Assembly: GCA_003226295.1 (NCBI GenBank)
Contig: CP029803.1
Location: forward strand, 2,113,001 to 2,177,000
Length of the DNA: 64,000 nucleotides
From: Candidatus Moanabacter tarae
Lineage (GTDB): Bacteria > Verrucomicrobiota > Verrucomicrobiia > Opitutales > UBA2987
Direction: 5' to 3'
The translations under genes and the position numbers were made by a program. Below the pieces are notes generated by a model. That model was not told the DNA's origin, made no database searches, and saw only the letters and a program-made list of their open reading frames with translations. Below, in pieces: positions 1 through 8,902 of this stretch (position 1 is its first letter; the number at the start of each line of letters is the position of its first letter).

Positions 1-158
1 ACAGCTATCACGAAAAAAGAGACGCCATGGCCTTTAAAATGGCTGAGAACGGTGACCCAGTGGCGCGTTCCGCACTGCAGCGCATAATTGCCCGCGATAA
101 AAACCCCGGGAAACGGCAGCGCGCTCAAAAGCTACTCAAAGTGATGGACACAAATTAA
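1..158 (+). CDS. 3' end of an unrecognised gene (partial)
   Basis: A reading frame enters from the left edge and stays open to a TAA at 156-158, giving the last 51 or so residues of a protein. The tail is basic and helical-looking (for example MAENGDPVARSALQRII). It ends 16 bases before the next gene on the same strand, so the two may be co-transcribed. The composition hints at a short helical repeat, but no family can be named from so little sequence. Confidence 0.45.
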   Translation, partial: SYHEKRDAMAFKMAENGDPVARSALQRIIARDKNPGKRQRAQKLLKVMDTN

Positions 159-174
159 GTTATCGAAAGGCCAT

Positions 175-657
175 ATGTACAAAATCCCATCGACCATTTT
201 CTTTGTTTCTCTAATGGTCTGCTCCCATAGCGGAACACTGAGCAAAGAATTTCATTTCCAATCCCAGCACATCAATGTCGCCACCAAGTTCGAAACCGTT
301 AATGTGGAAGACGAACCAGGTCATGTTATCGCCTTCTTTGAAGCAAAAGGGGTGGGTTCTCGTCTCAAAGGTCCCATCGAACCACCCTATAAGATTGAAA
401 TCTGGGGTTCAGGGGACTACCGCAATGACGGAACGGGGACAGGCCAAGGCTACGGCAAATTCATCTTTTCCGATGGCTCCTCATATTATGAAAAGTGGTC
501 CAGCAACCTGAAAGACGGACACGACGTTGGAACCGCCGTTTACTACAACGGAACCGGCCGATTCAAGGGCATTAAGGGAGGCAGCAAATTCGACTGCCTC
601 CCGATGGGCGACCGCTTCATTTGCGAAGTGGAAGGCAAAATTGCACTGCCAGATTAA
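175..657 (+). CDS. Exported protein, possibly allene-oxide-cyclase-barrel-like
   Basis: This 160-residue protein starts with a short hydrophobic segment (residues 7-18, after MYKIPS) that looks like a signal peptide, so it is probably periplasmic or secreted. GAAAGG lies about 6 bases before the ATG and supports the start. The C-terminal half is rich in Gly, Tyr and Asp and contains GTGRFKGIKGG followed by two cysteines (around residues 141 and 150). The G-T-G-R-F-x-G pattern resembles the beta-barrel of allene oxide cyclase/dirigent-like proteins. That likeness is inference from one motif. No enzymatic residue can be assigned. Confidence 0.6.
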   Translation: MYKIPSTIFFVSLMVCSHSGTLSKEFHFQSQHINVATKFETVNVEDEPGHVIAFFEAKGVGSRLKGPIEPPYKIEIWGSGDYRNDGTGTGQGYGKFIFSDGSSYYEKWSSNLKDGHDVGTAVYYNGTGRFKGIKGGSKFDCLPMGDRFICEVEGKIALPD

Positions 658-752
658 AACCAATTTAACAGAGTTCTACAAATCGCACTGTCACTTCGAT
701 CGGTGACCATCATCGGATTCAACCCAGTTTCCCCTTGCCTCCCCCATGTCAA

Positions 753-780
753 GGAAGCATCATTGGATGGAAGCATCATT
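753..780 (+). repeat. Tandem 16-base direct repeat before the next start codon
   Basis: GGAAGCATCATT occurs at 753-764 and again at 769-780, with a four-base spacer, immediately before the ATG at 783. The repeat duplicates a GGAAG element that could serve as ribosome binding site. The copy near the ATG is correctly spaced. It may simply be a small slippage duplication. Confidence 0.7.
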
Positions 781-782
781 AA

Positions 783-1568
783 ATGAAAACTAAAGTTATA
801 TTGCCTAAGGACTTCAACAATCGCCTCGTAATTCCAAATGCAGCAGAACGACTCGACGAGGCTTTTGAAGTTGCGGAAAAAATCAGCCAGGCCGGGGTTC
901 CCTTACTCCCTAATCTCGATCACGCTGCGATCTTTGTCGATCCCCCTCACCTGGTAGCCGGGCCCTTAAAAGAGGTTGGATACGTGGCAGGCTGGGATAA
1001 CCGATGTTACCCATCGCCGGTCGATGAATGCGACTACATTAATGTCCCTTCTGGCCTACCCAATGACAGTCCTTCTCGGCAACAGGGCTGGTTCGATTAC
1101 GTTGCGGTAGTGCATCCGGTCGATGATAAGGCACGAAAACACATGCTGGCCCAGGGCTATGGGAATCCCTTTATTCATCACATGACCTGGGGTATTGCTC
1201 CTCCTGAGAGAGGCGAAGTCGATGATTTTCAGTATACAGCAGAGGTCATTCCCTTTATGGTTGAAACGCGGAAGAAGATAGGGGATGCGGTTGCAGATCA
1301 ACCCGGGACCCTGATTATGGCCTTGCCTGGGGAGGTTATAAAACACCCTGAATTTGAGCAGAAAGCGCATTCTTGGTTCTCAGGCTTGGACGAAGGGGAA
1401 TATCAAGTCGAGGCCATGGAAGGTGGAGGATTTCTTATTCAATTCTTCGTCCTCACCGGTGGACGAATCGAAGTTGCGCTGAGGTTCAATACTAAACAGA
1501 CTTTTAACCCTAAGAGTGTCCATAAAATCTCCGAAGACGAAATCAGCGCCGTCCAGGACACGAAGTAA
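783..1568 (+). CDS. Unrecognised 261-residue protein, weakly VOC-like
   Basis: The protein has no signal peptide or membrane segment and is probably cytoplasmic. Visible blocks are LPNLDHAAIFVDPPH (about residues 42-56) and FIHHMTWGIAPPERGE (about 130-145). The spaced His/Glu residues and the His-Met-Thr-Trp-Gly segment are loosely reminiscent of vicinal-oxygen-chelate (glyoxalase-fold) enzymes. I cannot place it in a named family with confidence. GGAAG precedes the ATG by 9 bases. The gene stands alone, convergent with the symporter gene downstream. Confidence 0.6.
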   Translation: MKTKVILPKDFNNRLVIPNAAERLDEAFEVAEKISQAGVPLLPNLDHAAIFVDPPHLVAGPLKEVGYVAGWDNRCYPSPVDECDYINVPSGLPNDSPSRQQGWFDYVAVVHPVDDKARKHMLAQGYGNPFIHHMTWGIAPPERGEVDDFQYTAEVIPFMVETRKKIGDAVADQPGTLIMALPGEVIKHPEFEQKAHSWFSGLDEGEYQVEAMEGGGFLIQFFVLTGGRIEVALRFNTKQTFNPKSVHKISEDEISAVQDTK

Positions 1569-1709
1569 CGAGGGAATCTGCCCCGCCAGAGTCTTTCCGT
1601 ACTTCTGCTCTCCGACCAGCAGTCGAATGATATCTCAACCCGAATCCGGAATCATAACAGAACAAATTTCCCACCGGGAAACCGAAAATTCTGTTCTTCC
1701 TAAAATGGG

Positions 1710-3416
1710 CTACCAGAGAACAAAAAAAAGCAGATACGTGGCAACCGCAAGATAGAGGCATGCCCAAAGACCAGGTCGCTTGAACCAAGGCAATCCACCG
1801 GGAGGGATCTTGAATGGATATCTCGGCTTTATCGGTGCCTCAATCAGCGTCTTCTGCAACCAGGTACCTTCCAACGCTTTTAGTCGGCGACCCATTAGTT
1901 CCCGTAGATCCCCGATGATCTCGTGCCTCGAGTAAATCAGCCCTCTCAATTCATGCTCCGAAGGCTTGCCGCGGTAAGACGAGATGATTGCCGAAGCCAA
2001 CAACATTGAGGAAATGGGAAGGATTGTGTTCCAAAGATAGGTCCACCAAGTATCGATCAACCAGACAGGAAAACCCCACTGACTAAAATCCGCAACTATG
2101 GCGAAAACACCATACCCGAGCCCTGTCAGAAGTCCAACAGCTCCACTTTTTCGATGCACACGCGTAAAGACTCCCATCATCATCACAACCATGAGCGGTA
2201 CGGCAATTGCCCCCGCTAGACGAAGGTAGAATTTCAACATCCCTTCTTGAATGAAAGGAACATAAGCAAACCCTAGAATGAATATAATTGGGACAGAGCA
2301 CTTACCGACCATAGTGTAATGAGCATCGGAAGCGTATCGAACCAGATAGCGCGCATAAAGGTCGCGAACGAAGAGACTGGAAATTCCGATCCCAACTGAA
2401 TCGAAAGTAGAAAACCCCGCCGCAATAAGGCCGGCTACAACCAGCCCAATGAGTCCTGCCGGAACATATTCCAGGAGCATTAGAGGATAAGCCTGATCGA
2501 CAATCTCCAAGTAGGGAAATTCAGCTCTGGCCAGAGGACCCATGCTAACATTAAACCATAAACAAACCGCTGTCGCCACGCTGGCTACAAGCGCCGCCAT
2601 TTTGAAATCCCATTCTGATCGGGCACCAAGAAAGCGAATTGCCTCGTATTGATTGATAACCGCATAGGTAATCAAGGATATGAGAAGACCAAACACTACC
2701 ATCAGCGGCGGAACCCCAGGAGGAGAATAACCACCTACACTAAGGAGCGTATCCGCTAGACCGGGCTCAATCTCATTAAGTCGTTCAGTCAGTCCTGTCC
2801 ACCCCCCGGTTCGTCCCCAGACAGCACCCCAAAGCACAACTGACGCGACAATCATAATTGTACTTTGAGCAGCGTCGGTAAAGACACCTGCTTTCAGTCC
2901 GCCGCGAAAGATGTAGAGAGCGGCAAATACTGCCATTGTGACCACAATCCCCCAACTCCAGCCCTCTTTCAAACCCCCGACAAGATTGAAAACAAGAAAA
3001 AGGGAAAAGAAGATATTTCCCAACACATTCGTTCGTGATTGAATATTGATGAGAACGGCTACAAGGCGTGCTGTGGGCCCAAATCGAAACTCGAGCCACT
3101 CAGCGTTTGTGAAGACCCCAGAGCGGTACATGGGCACCACCACAAAAAAACTTAGAAGGATCCACCCCAACGAAATACCCAACCACCATTGCGAAAGTTG
3201 AGAAAGACCGAAGTCGTAAGCTCCCCCCACAACAGCAACATAATCGCCACTGTCCACAGCGGTCCCAAAAGCAGAGAGTCCAATGACCCACCACGGCATC
3301 GACTTAGCCGCTAGATACCAGTCAAAGCTCTCACCCTGTTCACGGAAGATGATCAACCCGTATAGGACAATTCCTCCGTTGATTATAAGAACTAATGACC
3401 AGTCGAGAGCGTTCAT
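1710..3416 (-). CDS. Sodium:solute symporter family transporter
   Basis: This 568-residue, very hydrophobic protein has about 13-14 predicted membrane helices. It opens with a first helix followed by the segment DWYLAAKSMPWWVIGLSAFG, typical of the SSS (SLC5) family, in which Na+ drives uptake of sugars, acids or other small solutes across the inner membrane. The central part (FDSVGIGISSLFVRDLYARYL, about residues 325-345) matches the family's conserved helix and cytoplasmic loop. The substrate cannot be read from sequence. The next gene upstream on the same strand is a short-chain dehydrogenase, which suggests uptake and oxidation of the same compound. Confidence 0.88.
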   Translation of the reverse strand: MNALDWSLVLIINGGIVLYGLIIFREQGESFDWYLAAKSMPWWVIGLSAFGTAVDSGDYVAVVGGAYDFGLSQLSQWWLGISLGWILLSFFVVVPMYRSGVFTNAEWLEFRFGPTARLVAVLINIQSRTNVLGNIFFSLFLVFNLVGGLKEGWSWGIVVTMAVFAALYIFRGGLKAGVFTDAAQSTIMIVASVVLWGAVWGRTGGWTGLTERLNEIEPGLADTLLSVGGYSPPGVPPLMVVFGLLISLITYAVINQYEAIRFLGARSEWDFKMAALVASVATAVCLWFNVSMGPLARAEFPYLEIVDQAYPLMLLEYVPAGLIGLVVAGLIAAGFSTFDSVGIGISSLFVRDLYARYLVRYASDAHYTMVGKCSVPIIFILGFAYVPFIQEGMLKFYLRLAGAIAVPLMVVMMMGVFTRVHRKSGAVGLLTGLGYGVFAIVADFSQWGFPVWLIDTWWTYLWNTILPISSMLLASAIISSYRGKPSEHELRGLIYSRHEIIGDLRELMGRRLKALEGTWLQKTLIEAPIKPRYPFKIPPGGLPWFKRPGLWACLYLAVATYLLFFVLW

Positions 3417-3566
3417 CGATTTTTAGAAACCAGTGGATTCAAGCTCCGTGGGCTGCCCCGCATAAATTAGTGATCGAGCATGTTTCTTCCACCGTCTTTT
3501 TACCTCCACTCTCAAGATCAATTTTGTGCCTAGGATTGACATTAAACACTACATCATGAATCGCAA

Positions 3567-4340
3567 TCAATCCTTGGCGCTCCACGATTCTAGGGAAAAT
3601 CCCCCATCCACTTTGAGCACCGATCCGGTAATGTAGTCGGCCGCATCGGAGCAGAGAAAAGAAGCTGCCCGGGCAATGTCTTCGCTGCTAGCAAGACGGC
3701 CCCAAGGGAGCTTTTCCCCCAATTTTAAAATCTCTTGCTCCGTCGAAAACTGGCGCTCTCCGGGGGTATCAGTCCATCCCGGCTCAATGCAGTTAGAACG
3801 AATCCGATGGCTCGTCATTTCGCGGGCAATAGTAGCACTCATCTGGTTCATCGCCGCCTTGGCCGAATTGTAGGCTAGTGAACCCGGCATGGGAATACGG
3901 GAGAGCACTGAACTGATAAACAGAATCGCTCCTCCCTCACCTCTGTTTGCCATAACCCGTGCAGCTGCCTGAGCAGTGTGGAAAGCCCCCATAAAAGTGA
4001 CATCCACTGTCTTCTGAACAACTTCGCAAGAAAGCTCGAGAAAGGGTTGTCGCTTACTAAAATAAGCGTTGCAGACAACGATATCCAGTCGTCCAAATTC
4101 TGCCGCTACCCGAGCCACCATTTCGTCAACAGCTGGCCGATCGCTCACATCGCAACCAACCGAGATTGCCTGCCGCCCCGCCCTCTGAATCTGCACCACC
4201 AATTCCTTCGCTTCTTCTTCGTGACTACAATCGTTAACCACGATATCGGCCCCATTCCTGGCCATTTCTAAGGCACAGGCTCTCCCAATGCCTCTCGCGG
4301 AACCCGTAATGAGGGCCACTTTGCCCGTAAGATCAATCAC
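3567..4340 (-). CDS. Short-chain dehydrogenase/reductase (SDR)
   Basis: A classical SDR of about 257 residues. It has the Rossmann nucleotide-binding motif TGSARGIG near residue 12, the catalytic Y-x-x-x-K in AYNSAKAAM, and the C-terminal DGGF signature. It should oxidise or reduce a hydroxyl/keto group with NAD(P)(H). I chose the GTG at 4340 because it places VIDLTGKVALITG at the normal SDR N-terminus. An upstream GTG at 4421 would add 27 unusual residues. Neither has a clear ribosome binding site. The substrate is unknown. Its neighbour on the same strand is the sodium:solute symporter. Confidence 0.85.
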   Translation of the reverse strand: MIDLTGKVALITGSARGIGRACALEMARNGADIVVNDCSHEEEAKELVVQIQRAGRQAISVGCDVSDRPAVDEMVARVAAEFGRLDIVVCNAYFSKRQPFLELSCEVVQKTVDVTFMGAFHTAQAAARVMANRGEGGAILFISSVLSRIPMPGSLAYNSAKAAMNQMSATIAREMTSHRIRSNCIEPGWTDTPGERQFSTEQEILKLGEKLPWGRLASSEDIARAASFLCSDAADYITGSVLKVDGGFSLESWSAKD

Positions 4341-4833
4341 TTGACTAGACGCATCAGCACAGCATTTCTTTGTAAACAAATCTCTATCTCTTGCTAGTTT
4401 TGCAAGAACCCAGGAACACACACTGGGAATTTAGAACATCTATTCGATAGGGATCGGTCAAGCTTCTCGAACCGCAAATTACTTCTGTCTTCTTTCAAGA
4501 CTGATAAAATCCTTTTAGAAATACATTAATCGGGTCTCGTTAACCAGCAGCTGATTCTAAAAATCAGGCTAAGAAGCAGACATGAAAGGGATAATTACAC
4601 CCAAGACAGCCAATTATCGCAGGATTAAGCCACAACATCGTCAACCGTCCTCCCGGACTCTCATTGCCCTACCGATACAAGCTAAGTTGGACAGACCCTT
4701 AAACCCCCGTGTCGTTCGCCTAGAAAACATTTTACCTTCATACTGAGTTCCTAAGCAACCTACTTAAGGTCAGACAGAATGGCTAAAGAAATCTTGCTGA
4801 CATTCGATCACATATCGCACTATTCTCCTCCCT
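4341..4833. other. Divergent intergenic region, SDR / M20 peptidase
   Basis: About 490 bases separate two divergent genes, so promoters for both should lie here. I see no convincing -35/-10 pair. A 54-codon frame opens at ATG 4582 and ends at 4746 on the + strand. It lacks a good ribosome binding site, is Arg/Pro-rich and is probably not a gene. Confidence 0.4.
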
Positions 4834-5997
4834 ATGCATAGTAATTGCGAGAGTCTCCTCGCCGCGATGGTCGGATTTGATACCGTAAACTCATACATCA
4901 CAGGTCAGCCCGATCCCGAACTTGAGCTTGCCAAATATCTTGAGTCGGAAGCACAAACCATGGGTTTTGAGACAAAACGATTCCCGGTAAGCGGTGCTGG
5001 CTTCAACTTAATGGTCAGCAATATCGTAGCAGAAGAAGCACCCTGGCTTCTCTTTGAGAGTCACCTTGATACAGTGAGCCTGGAGGGAATGACCATTGAT
5101 CCGTTAGGGGCAAAAATTGAAGGGGGCCGCATGTATGGGAGAGGCGCTTGCGACACTAAGGCAAGCGGAGCTGCCATGCTCTGGGCCCTAAAGTGCTATG
5201 CGGCCGGGTCAGATAAACCAAATAATGTGGCTATTCTCTTCTCGCTCGACGAAGAGATCCTAAAAAGGGGCATTCGCTCCTTTGCCAAACATCATCTCTT
5301 AGATCTCGGATGGAATCCCTCCGGGGTGATTGTCGGTGAGCCAACAGAACTGGCGCCAGTGGTCGCTCACAATGGTGCTGTGAGATGGAAAATTCGCACG
5401 GAAGGTATCGCAGCCCACTCCTCAAAACCGTCGAACGGACGCTCTGCCATCAGTATGATGGTAAAAGTAATTGATCTCCTGGAATCAGGCTACATCCCCT
5501 CCCTTTCCGCGACCCACCCTCTAACTGGCAAAGCTGAATGCAGCATCAATCAGGTCCAAGGCGGAGAGCAAATCAACATCATCCCAGAGTGTTGCGAAAT
5601 CGCGGTTGATCGGCGCACTGTTCCTGGCGAAGACCCAGAAAAGGTACTGCCCACTGTTGAATTGCTGCTCGATTCTTTACGTCGAGAAAACCCTTATCTT
5701 AAAGTCTTTCAAGAGGAGCCGTTCATTGTCGATGTAGCGCTTAATCCCGAAGGAGGGGAAGCATTTTCAGGCTATGTTCAAGCGGTTCTAAGATCGCTGG
5801 ATCTTCCCACAGAACTCGAAGGAGTCGGATACGGTACCGACGGCAGTACCCTCAGCGAAGCCGGAGTTCCCACCGTAGTCATCGGCCCGGGCAACATAGC
5901 CCAAGGGCACACAGCCGATGAGTGGATCGATCTCGAACAACTTAAGATGGGAGTCGAGGTCTACTTGCAGCTAATGCGTACAGGTGCAAAAATTTAG
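4834..5997 (+). CDS. M20-family metallopeptidase / deacylase (ArgE/DapE-like)
   Basis: This 387-residue protein carries the M20 di-zinc pattern: FESHLDTVS with the His-x-Asp pair (about residue 75), then GRGACDTKASGAAM with the bridging Asp, then SLDEEILKRG with the paired Glu. The dimerisation (lid) domain follows (VRWKIRTEGIAAHSSKP onward). The C-terminal GTDGSTLSEAGVPTVVIGPG segment precedes the last His ligand, in GHTADEW. These enzymes hydrolyse amide bonds of N-acyl amino acids or dipeptides. Acetylornithine deacetylase and succinyl-diaminopimelate desuccinylase are relatives, but the exact substrate cannot be chosen. No arg or dap genes are adjacent, which suggests catabolism. Confidence 0.87.
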   Translation: MHSNCESLLAAMVGFDTVNSYITGQPDPELELAKYLESEAQTMGFETKRFPVSGAGFNLMVSNIVAEEAPWLLFESHLDTVSLEGMTIDPLGAKIEGGRMYGRGACDTKASGAAMLWALKCYAAGSDKPNNVAILFSLDEEILKRGIRSFAKHHLLDLGWNPSGVIVGEPTELAPVVAHNGAVRWKIRTEGIAAHSSKPSNGRSAISMMVKVIDLLESGYIPSLSATHPLTGKAECSINQVQGGEQINIIPECCEIAVDRRTVPGEDPEKVLPTVELLLDSLRRENPYLKVFQEEPFIVDVALNPEGGEAFSGYVQAVLRSLDLPTELEGVGYGTDGSTLSEAGVPTVVIGPGNIAQGHTADEWIDLEQLKMGVEVYLQLMRTGAKI

Positions 5998-6132
5998 GCT
6001 CCACGGGTCAATGTCACTCTATGGGAGAGAAAATTCTTGGGCTTGTAAGAATTCCCATCGTTAAAATCTTTGGACTTCGATTTATGTGCTAAAGAGACCT
6101 AAGAGAAAGCCTTTTAGAAAAGATTTACTACC

Positions 6133-7302
6133 ATGGCAAAACAAAAGCTCAACGTTGCTCTGATCGGATATAAATTTATGGGGAAAGCCCATAGCCAGGC
6201 GTGGCGTGAGGCCCCACTCTTCTTCGACACTAAAGCGGAACCTATACTCAAAGTGGTCTGCGGACGTCACGCCGAGCCTTTACAAGAATTTGCCAACCGC
6301 TGGGGTTGGGAAGAAACTGAAACAGACTGGAGGAATGTGGTGGCACGGGATGATATCGATATTGTTGATGTCTCTGCTCCACCCTATCTTCACTACGACA
6401 TCGCCTTAGCTGCCGCCGAATCGGGGAAAGCAGTTTTTTGTGAAAAACCCATGTGCATGAGTTCAAAGGAAGCAGCGAGTTTAGTTGCTGCAGTCGAAAA
6501 AAATGGGGTTACGCACTATCTTAACCACAACTATCGTCGCTGTCCTGCAGTCTCCTACGCAAAACACCTCATCGACATGGGACGAATCGGAACTATCTAC
6601 CACTGGCGGGGCTGTTACCTACAAGATTGGATCATGGATCAAAATATCCCTCTCTCCTGGCATCTACGCAAAGAGACTGCGGGAGGCGGACCCCACTGGG
6701 ACCTTAATTCCCATAGCGTTGATCTCGCTCACTATCTAGTCGGCAACATCGCTACCGTTCAAGGTTTGCTCGCTACCTTCATCAAGGAACGCCCCTTGGT
6801 TGATGAAGCAGATGAAAACACCTTTGGCGGAGCAGTCTACTCCGGTGATTCAAAAATGGGAGAAGTGACGGTGGACGATGCTGCTTCCATGCTGGTCAGA
6901 TTCAAAAACGGCGCCATGGGCTCCTTCGAAAGCACTCGATTCGCGGGAGGCCGAAAGAATTTTAACTCTTTTGAGATTTACGGCTCTAAGGGTTCCCTCT
7001 CCTTTAACCTCGAACGGATGAATGAGCTCGGTTACTACAACCGGGAGGAGGACAGCAGCGAGGCTGGGTTTAAGAATATCATCGTAACCGAATCCACACA
7101 CCCCTACATCTCCGCGTGGTGGCCACCTGGGCACATCATCGGCTACGAACATGGATTCGTCCATGCTGCAGTCGACTTCCTCAACGCCATTATCAACAAT
7201 AACCCCATCACACCTAACTTCCACGACGGTCTCAATATCCTCAAAGTCCTTGAGGCCGGCCGTGAATCTGCTGAGACCGGAAGTCGCATCAATCTCGAAT
7301 AG
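6133..7302 (+). CDS. Gfo/Idh/MocA family oxidoreductase
   Basis: This 389-residue protein has an N-terminal Rossmann fold (VALIGYKFMGKAHSQAW, about residues 8-24) and the family hallmark FCEKPMCMS near residue 103. The C-terminal alpha/beta domain includes GGGPHWDLNSHSVDLAHYL. The Asp and His there match the family's substrate-site D-x-x-x-H arrangement. The family oxidises or reduces sugars, inositols and related compounds with NAD(P). The substrate is not determinable. It follows the M20 gene on the same strand after a 135-base gap. Confidence 0.9.
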   Translation: MAKQKLNVALIGYKFMGKAHSQAWREAPLFFDTKAEPILKVVCGRHAEPLQEFANRWGWEETETDWRNVVARDDIDIVDVSAPPYLHYDIALAAAESGKAVFCEKPMCMSSKEAASLVAAVEKNGVTHYLNHNYRRCPAVSYAKHLIDMGRIGTIYHWRGCYLQDWIMDQNIPLSWHLRKETAGGGPHWDLNSHSVDLAHYLVGNIATVQGLLATFIKERPLVDEADENTFGGAVYSGDSKMGEVTVDDAASMLVRFKNGAMGSFESTRFAGGRKNFNSFEIYGSKGSLSFNLERMNELGYYNREEDSSEAGFKNIIVTESTHPYISAWWPPGHIIGYEHGFVHAAVDFLNAIINNNPITPNFHDGLNILKVLEAGRESAETGSRINLE

Positions 7303-7701
7303 TCTTTAGGTCTCTCTCCTGATTCGGCTCAGCATAAACGAGCTTCGGGAACTCCAGAATTAGTAGTGCGAAAAGTGGGTGTTCCCATTGAAAATCCGTA
7401 TCACAGAGATTCGTTCCCGGATTAATCCAAATATTTTGCAGCCCACTCAACTCCCTCCCATGATGTAATCTTCTCCGGTGCTAACCGAACTAAGTATCGG
7501 GGTCGCTCGAGTGTAGGTAGTCGGGACCGCATTGCCCCAGATAGCGTCGGGCCATCGAGCATCTCGGCTTTGGCTTCGAAAATAACGCGGGTATGATGCC
7601 CGCATCCCTTCGCTCACCAAGACCAACAGGAATCAACGGCAGCAAATTAAGAATACAATCCTTCTCGACTACCAGCTCTTCCAACACTAGAGACATTCAC
7701 T
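7303..7701. other. Intergenic region holding a probable gene remnant
   Basis: This 399-base stretch lies between the Gfo/Idh oxidoreductase and the MFS transporter. Most of it (7422-7696) reads as protein-like sequence on the minus strand, broken between two frames, and is listed separately. No promoter could be picked out with confidence. Confidence 0.45.
7422..7696 (-). pseudogene. Candidate gene remnant, frame-disrupted
   Basis: On the minus strand one frame runs from an ATG at 7696 (MSLVLEELVVEKDCILN...). A second frame, open from about 7605, continues through RVIFEAKAEMLDG to PEKITSWEGVEWAAKYLD and stops at 7422. The second segment has very natural amino acid composition and a plausible C-terminus, yet has no start of its own. 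The picture fits the 3' end of a gene broken by a frameshift or deletion. The family is not recognised. Confidence 0.35.
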
Positions 7702-8841
7702 TTGAACAAGGATCTCTCAATATTCCTTACCGCTTTTCTAATTGACGTCGGTGTTATTGCAGTAGGTCTTTGCATACCTCTGCTGGCAATTCAGCTCGGG
7801 GCCGACTATAAGGACCTCGGTTTTATAGGGGCCGCAGGGTCGCTCTCTTACTGTCTTTCATGCTACTTCTTGGGACATTTCTCAGATCGCATTGGCTACC
7901 GGCGAACAGTCATCGGCGGGACCATCGCTTTGTTTATTATAATTCTTATGTTCCCATTGATGAATGGGGTTGGGGGGCTCATCTCACTTTCCGCTATGTT
8001 AGGCCTGGCGACATCCCATTGCTGGCCTCCCATGCAGGCCTGGCTGGGAGAGGGGAAAGGGCACAGAACTCTGCGCTTTAGCATAGCCGTGTACAATGTT
8101 TCATGGTCGCTCGGCATACTTGCAGGTCCCGTTCTTGGAGGACAGCTTTTTACTGTAAATCCAATCTTGCCTTTCTACGCTTCAGCAGGCTTCGTCGGGC
8201 TGGCTGTTCTCATTGTGTTAACCACTGGGAATCGAAAATCCCATTCCGCTCCAGAAGACCCCCGCCCGCCTCAGACCGAACCCGCATTCAGTTATATATT
8301 GCCTATTGCCTGGCTGGCAAACTTTGCGGCCTTTTTCTCTCACTCGTCAGTGCGCCAACTTTTTCCAAAACTCGCAACCGATTTAGATATAAGCCCCGTA
8401 TCGCTAGGAAACCTTATGGCTTTGATCGGTGTTTCCCAGGCGGTCGCTTTTGTCGCCTTGGCTGTAATTTCAGGTTGGCAGTCTCGACCTGCACTTCTTT
8501 TGGGCGCTCAGTTCATTAGCATTGCGAGCCTAGCTATCCTCACCGCCGGCAAATCAACCTTTGTCTTTGCAATTGCACTGCTCGGTCTCGGATTGGCTGC
8601 CGGGGTAACATTTTCCTTTGCCATCTTCCACACGCTTAACTCGAAAAGTCCACTAGGTAAACGTGCTGGAACCAATGAAGCCATTGTCGGCAGTGGGTTT
8701 ATGTTGGGTCCTTTACTTGGGGGCTACGCAGCAGAGCAATTTGGGTCCAGATCTCCGTATATTCTTGGGCTTGTAATATTTCTCCTGATGTTCGGACCAC
8801 AAGTATATCTTCTGGCAAAGGCCTCAAAACGAGAAACTTGA
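7702..8841 (+). CDS. Major facilitator superfamily transporter
   Basis: This 379-residue inner-membrane protein has about 12 hydrophobic helices in two halves. The loop between helices 2 and 3 reads GHFSDRIGYRRTVIGG, the classic MFS motif A (G-x-x-x-D-R-x-G-x-R-R). The start is a TTG at 7702. No suitable upstream ATG exists, and the first helix begins right after it. The substrate is unknown. It could be a sugar or drug exporter/importer. It precedes a convergent MogA-like gene. Confidence 0.85.
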   Translation: MNKDLSIFLTAFLIDVGVIAVGLCIPLLAIQLGADYKDLGFIGAAGSLSYCLSCYFLGHFSDRIGYRRTVIGGTIALFIIILMFPLMNGVGGLISLSAMLGLATSHCWPPMQAWLGEGKGHRTLRFSIAVYNVSWSLGILAGPVLGGQLFTVNPILPFYASAGFVGLAVLIVLTTGNRKSHSAPEDPRPPQTEPAFSYILPIAWLANFAAFFSHSSVRQLFPKLATDLDISPVSLGNLMALIGVSQAVAFVALAVISGWQSRPALLLGAQFISIASLAILTAGKSTFVFAIALLGLGLAAGVTFSFAIFHTLNSKSPLGKRAGTNEAIVGSGFMLGPLLGGYAAEQFGSRSPYILGLVIFLLMFGPQVYLLAKASKRET

Positions 8842-8902
8842 AAAGTTCGTGGGGAAACGGCGAATAGATAATAATTAGGCTATCAATCTGCTGAAACTAA
8901 AT

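Noticed and set aside
4582-4746. A 54-codon + strand frame between an SDR and the M20 gene
   Set aside because: It lacks a credible ribosome binding site and its Arg/Pro-rich composition does not look like a real protein.
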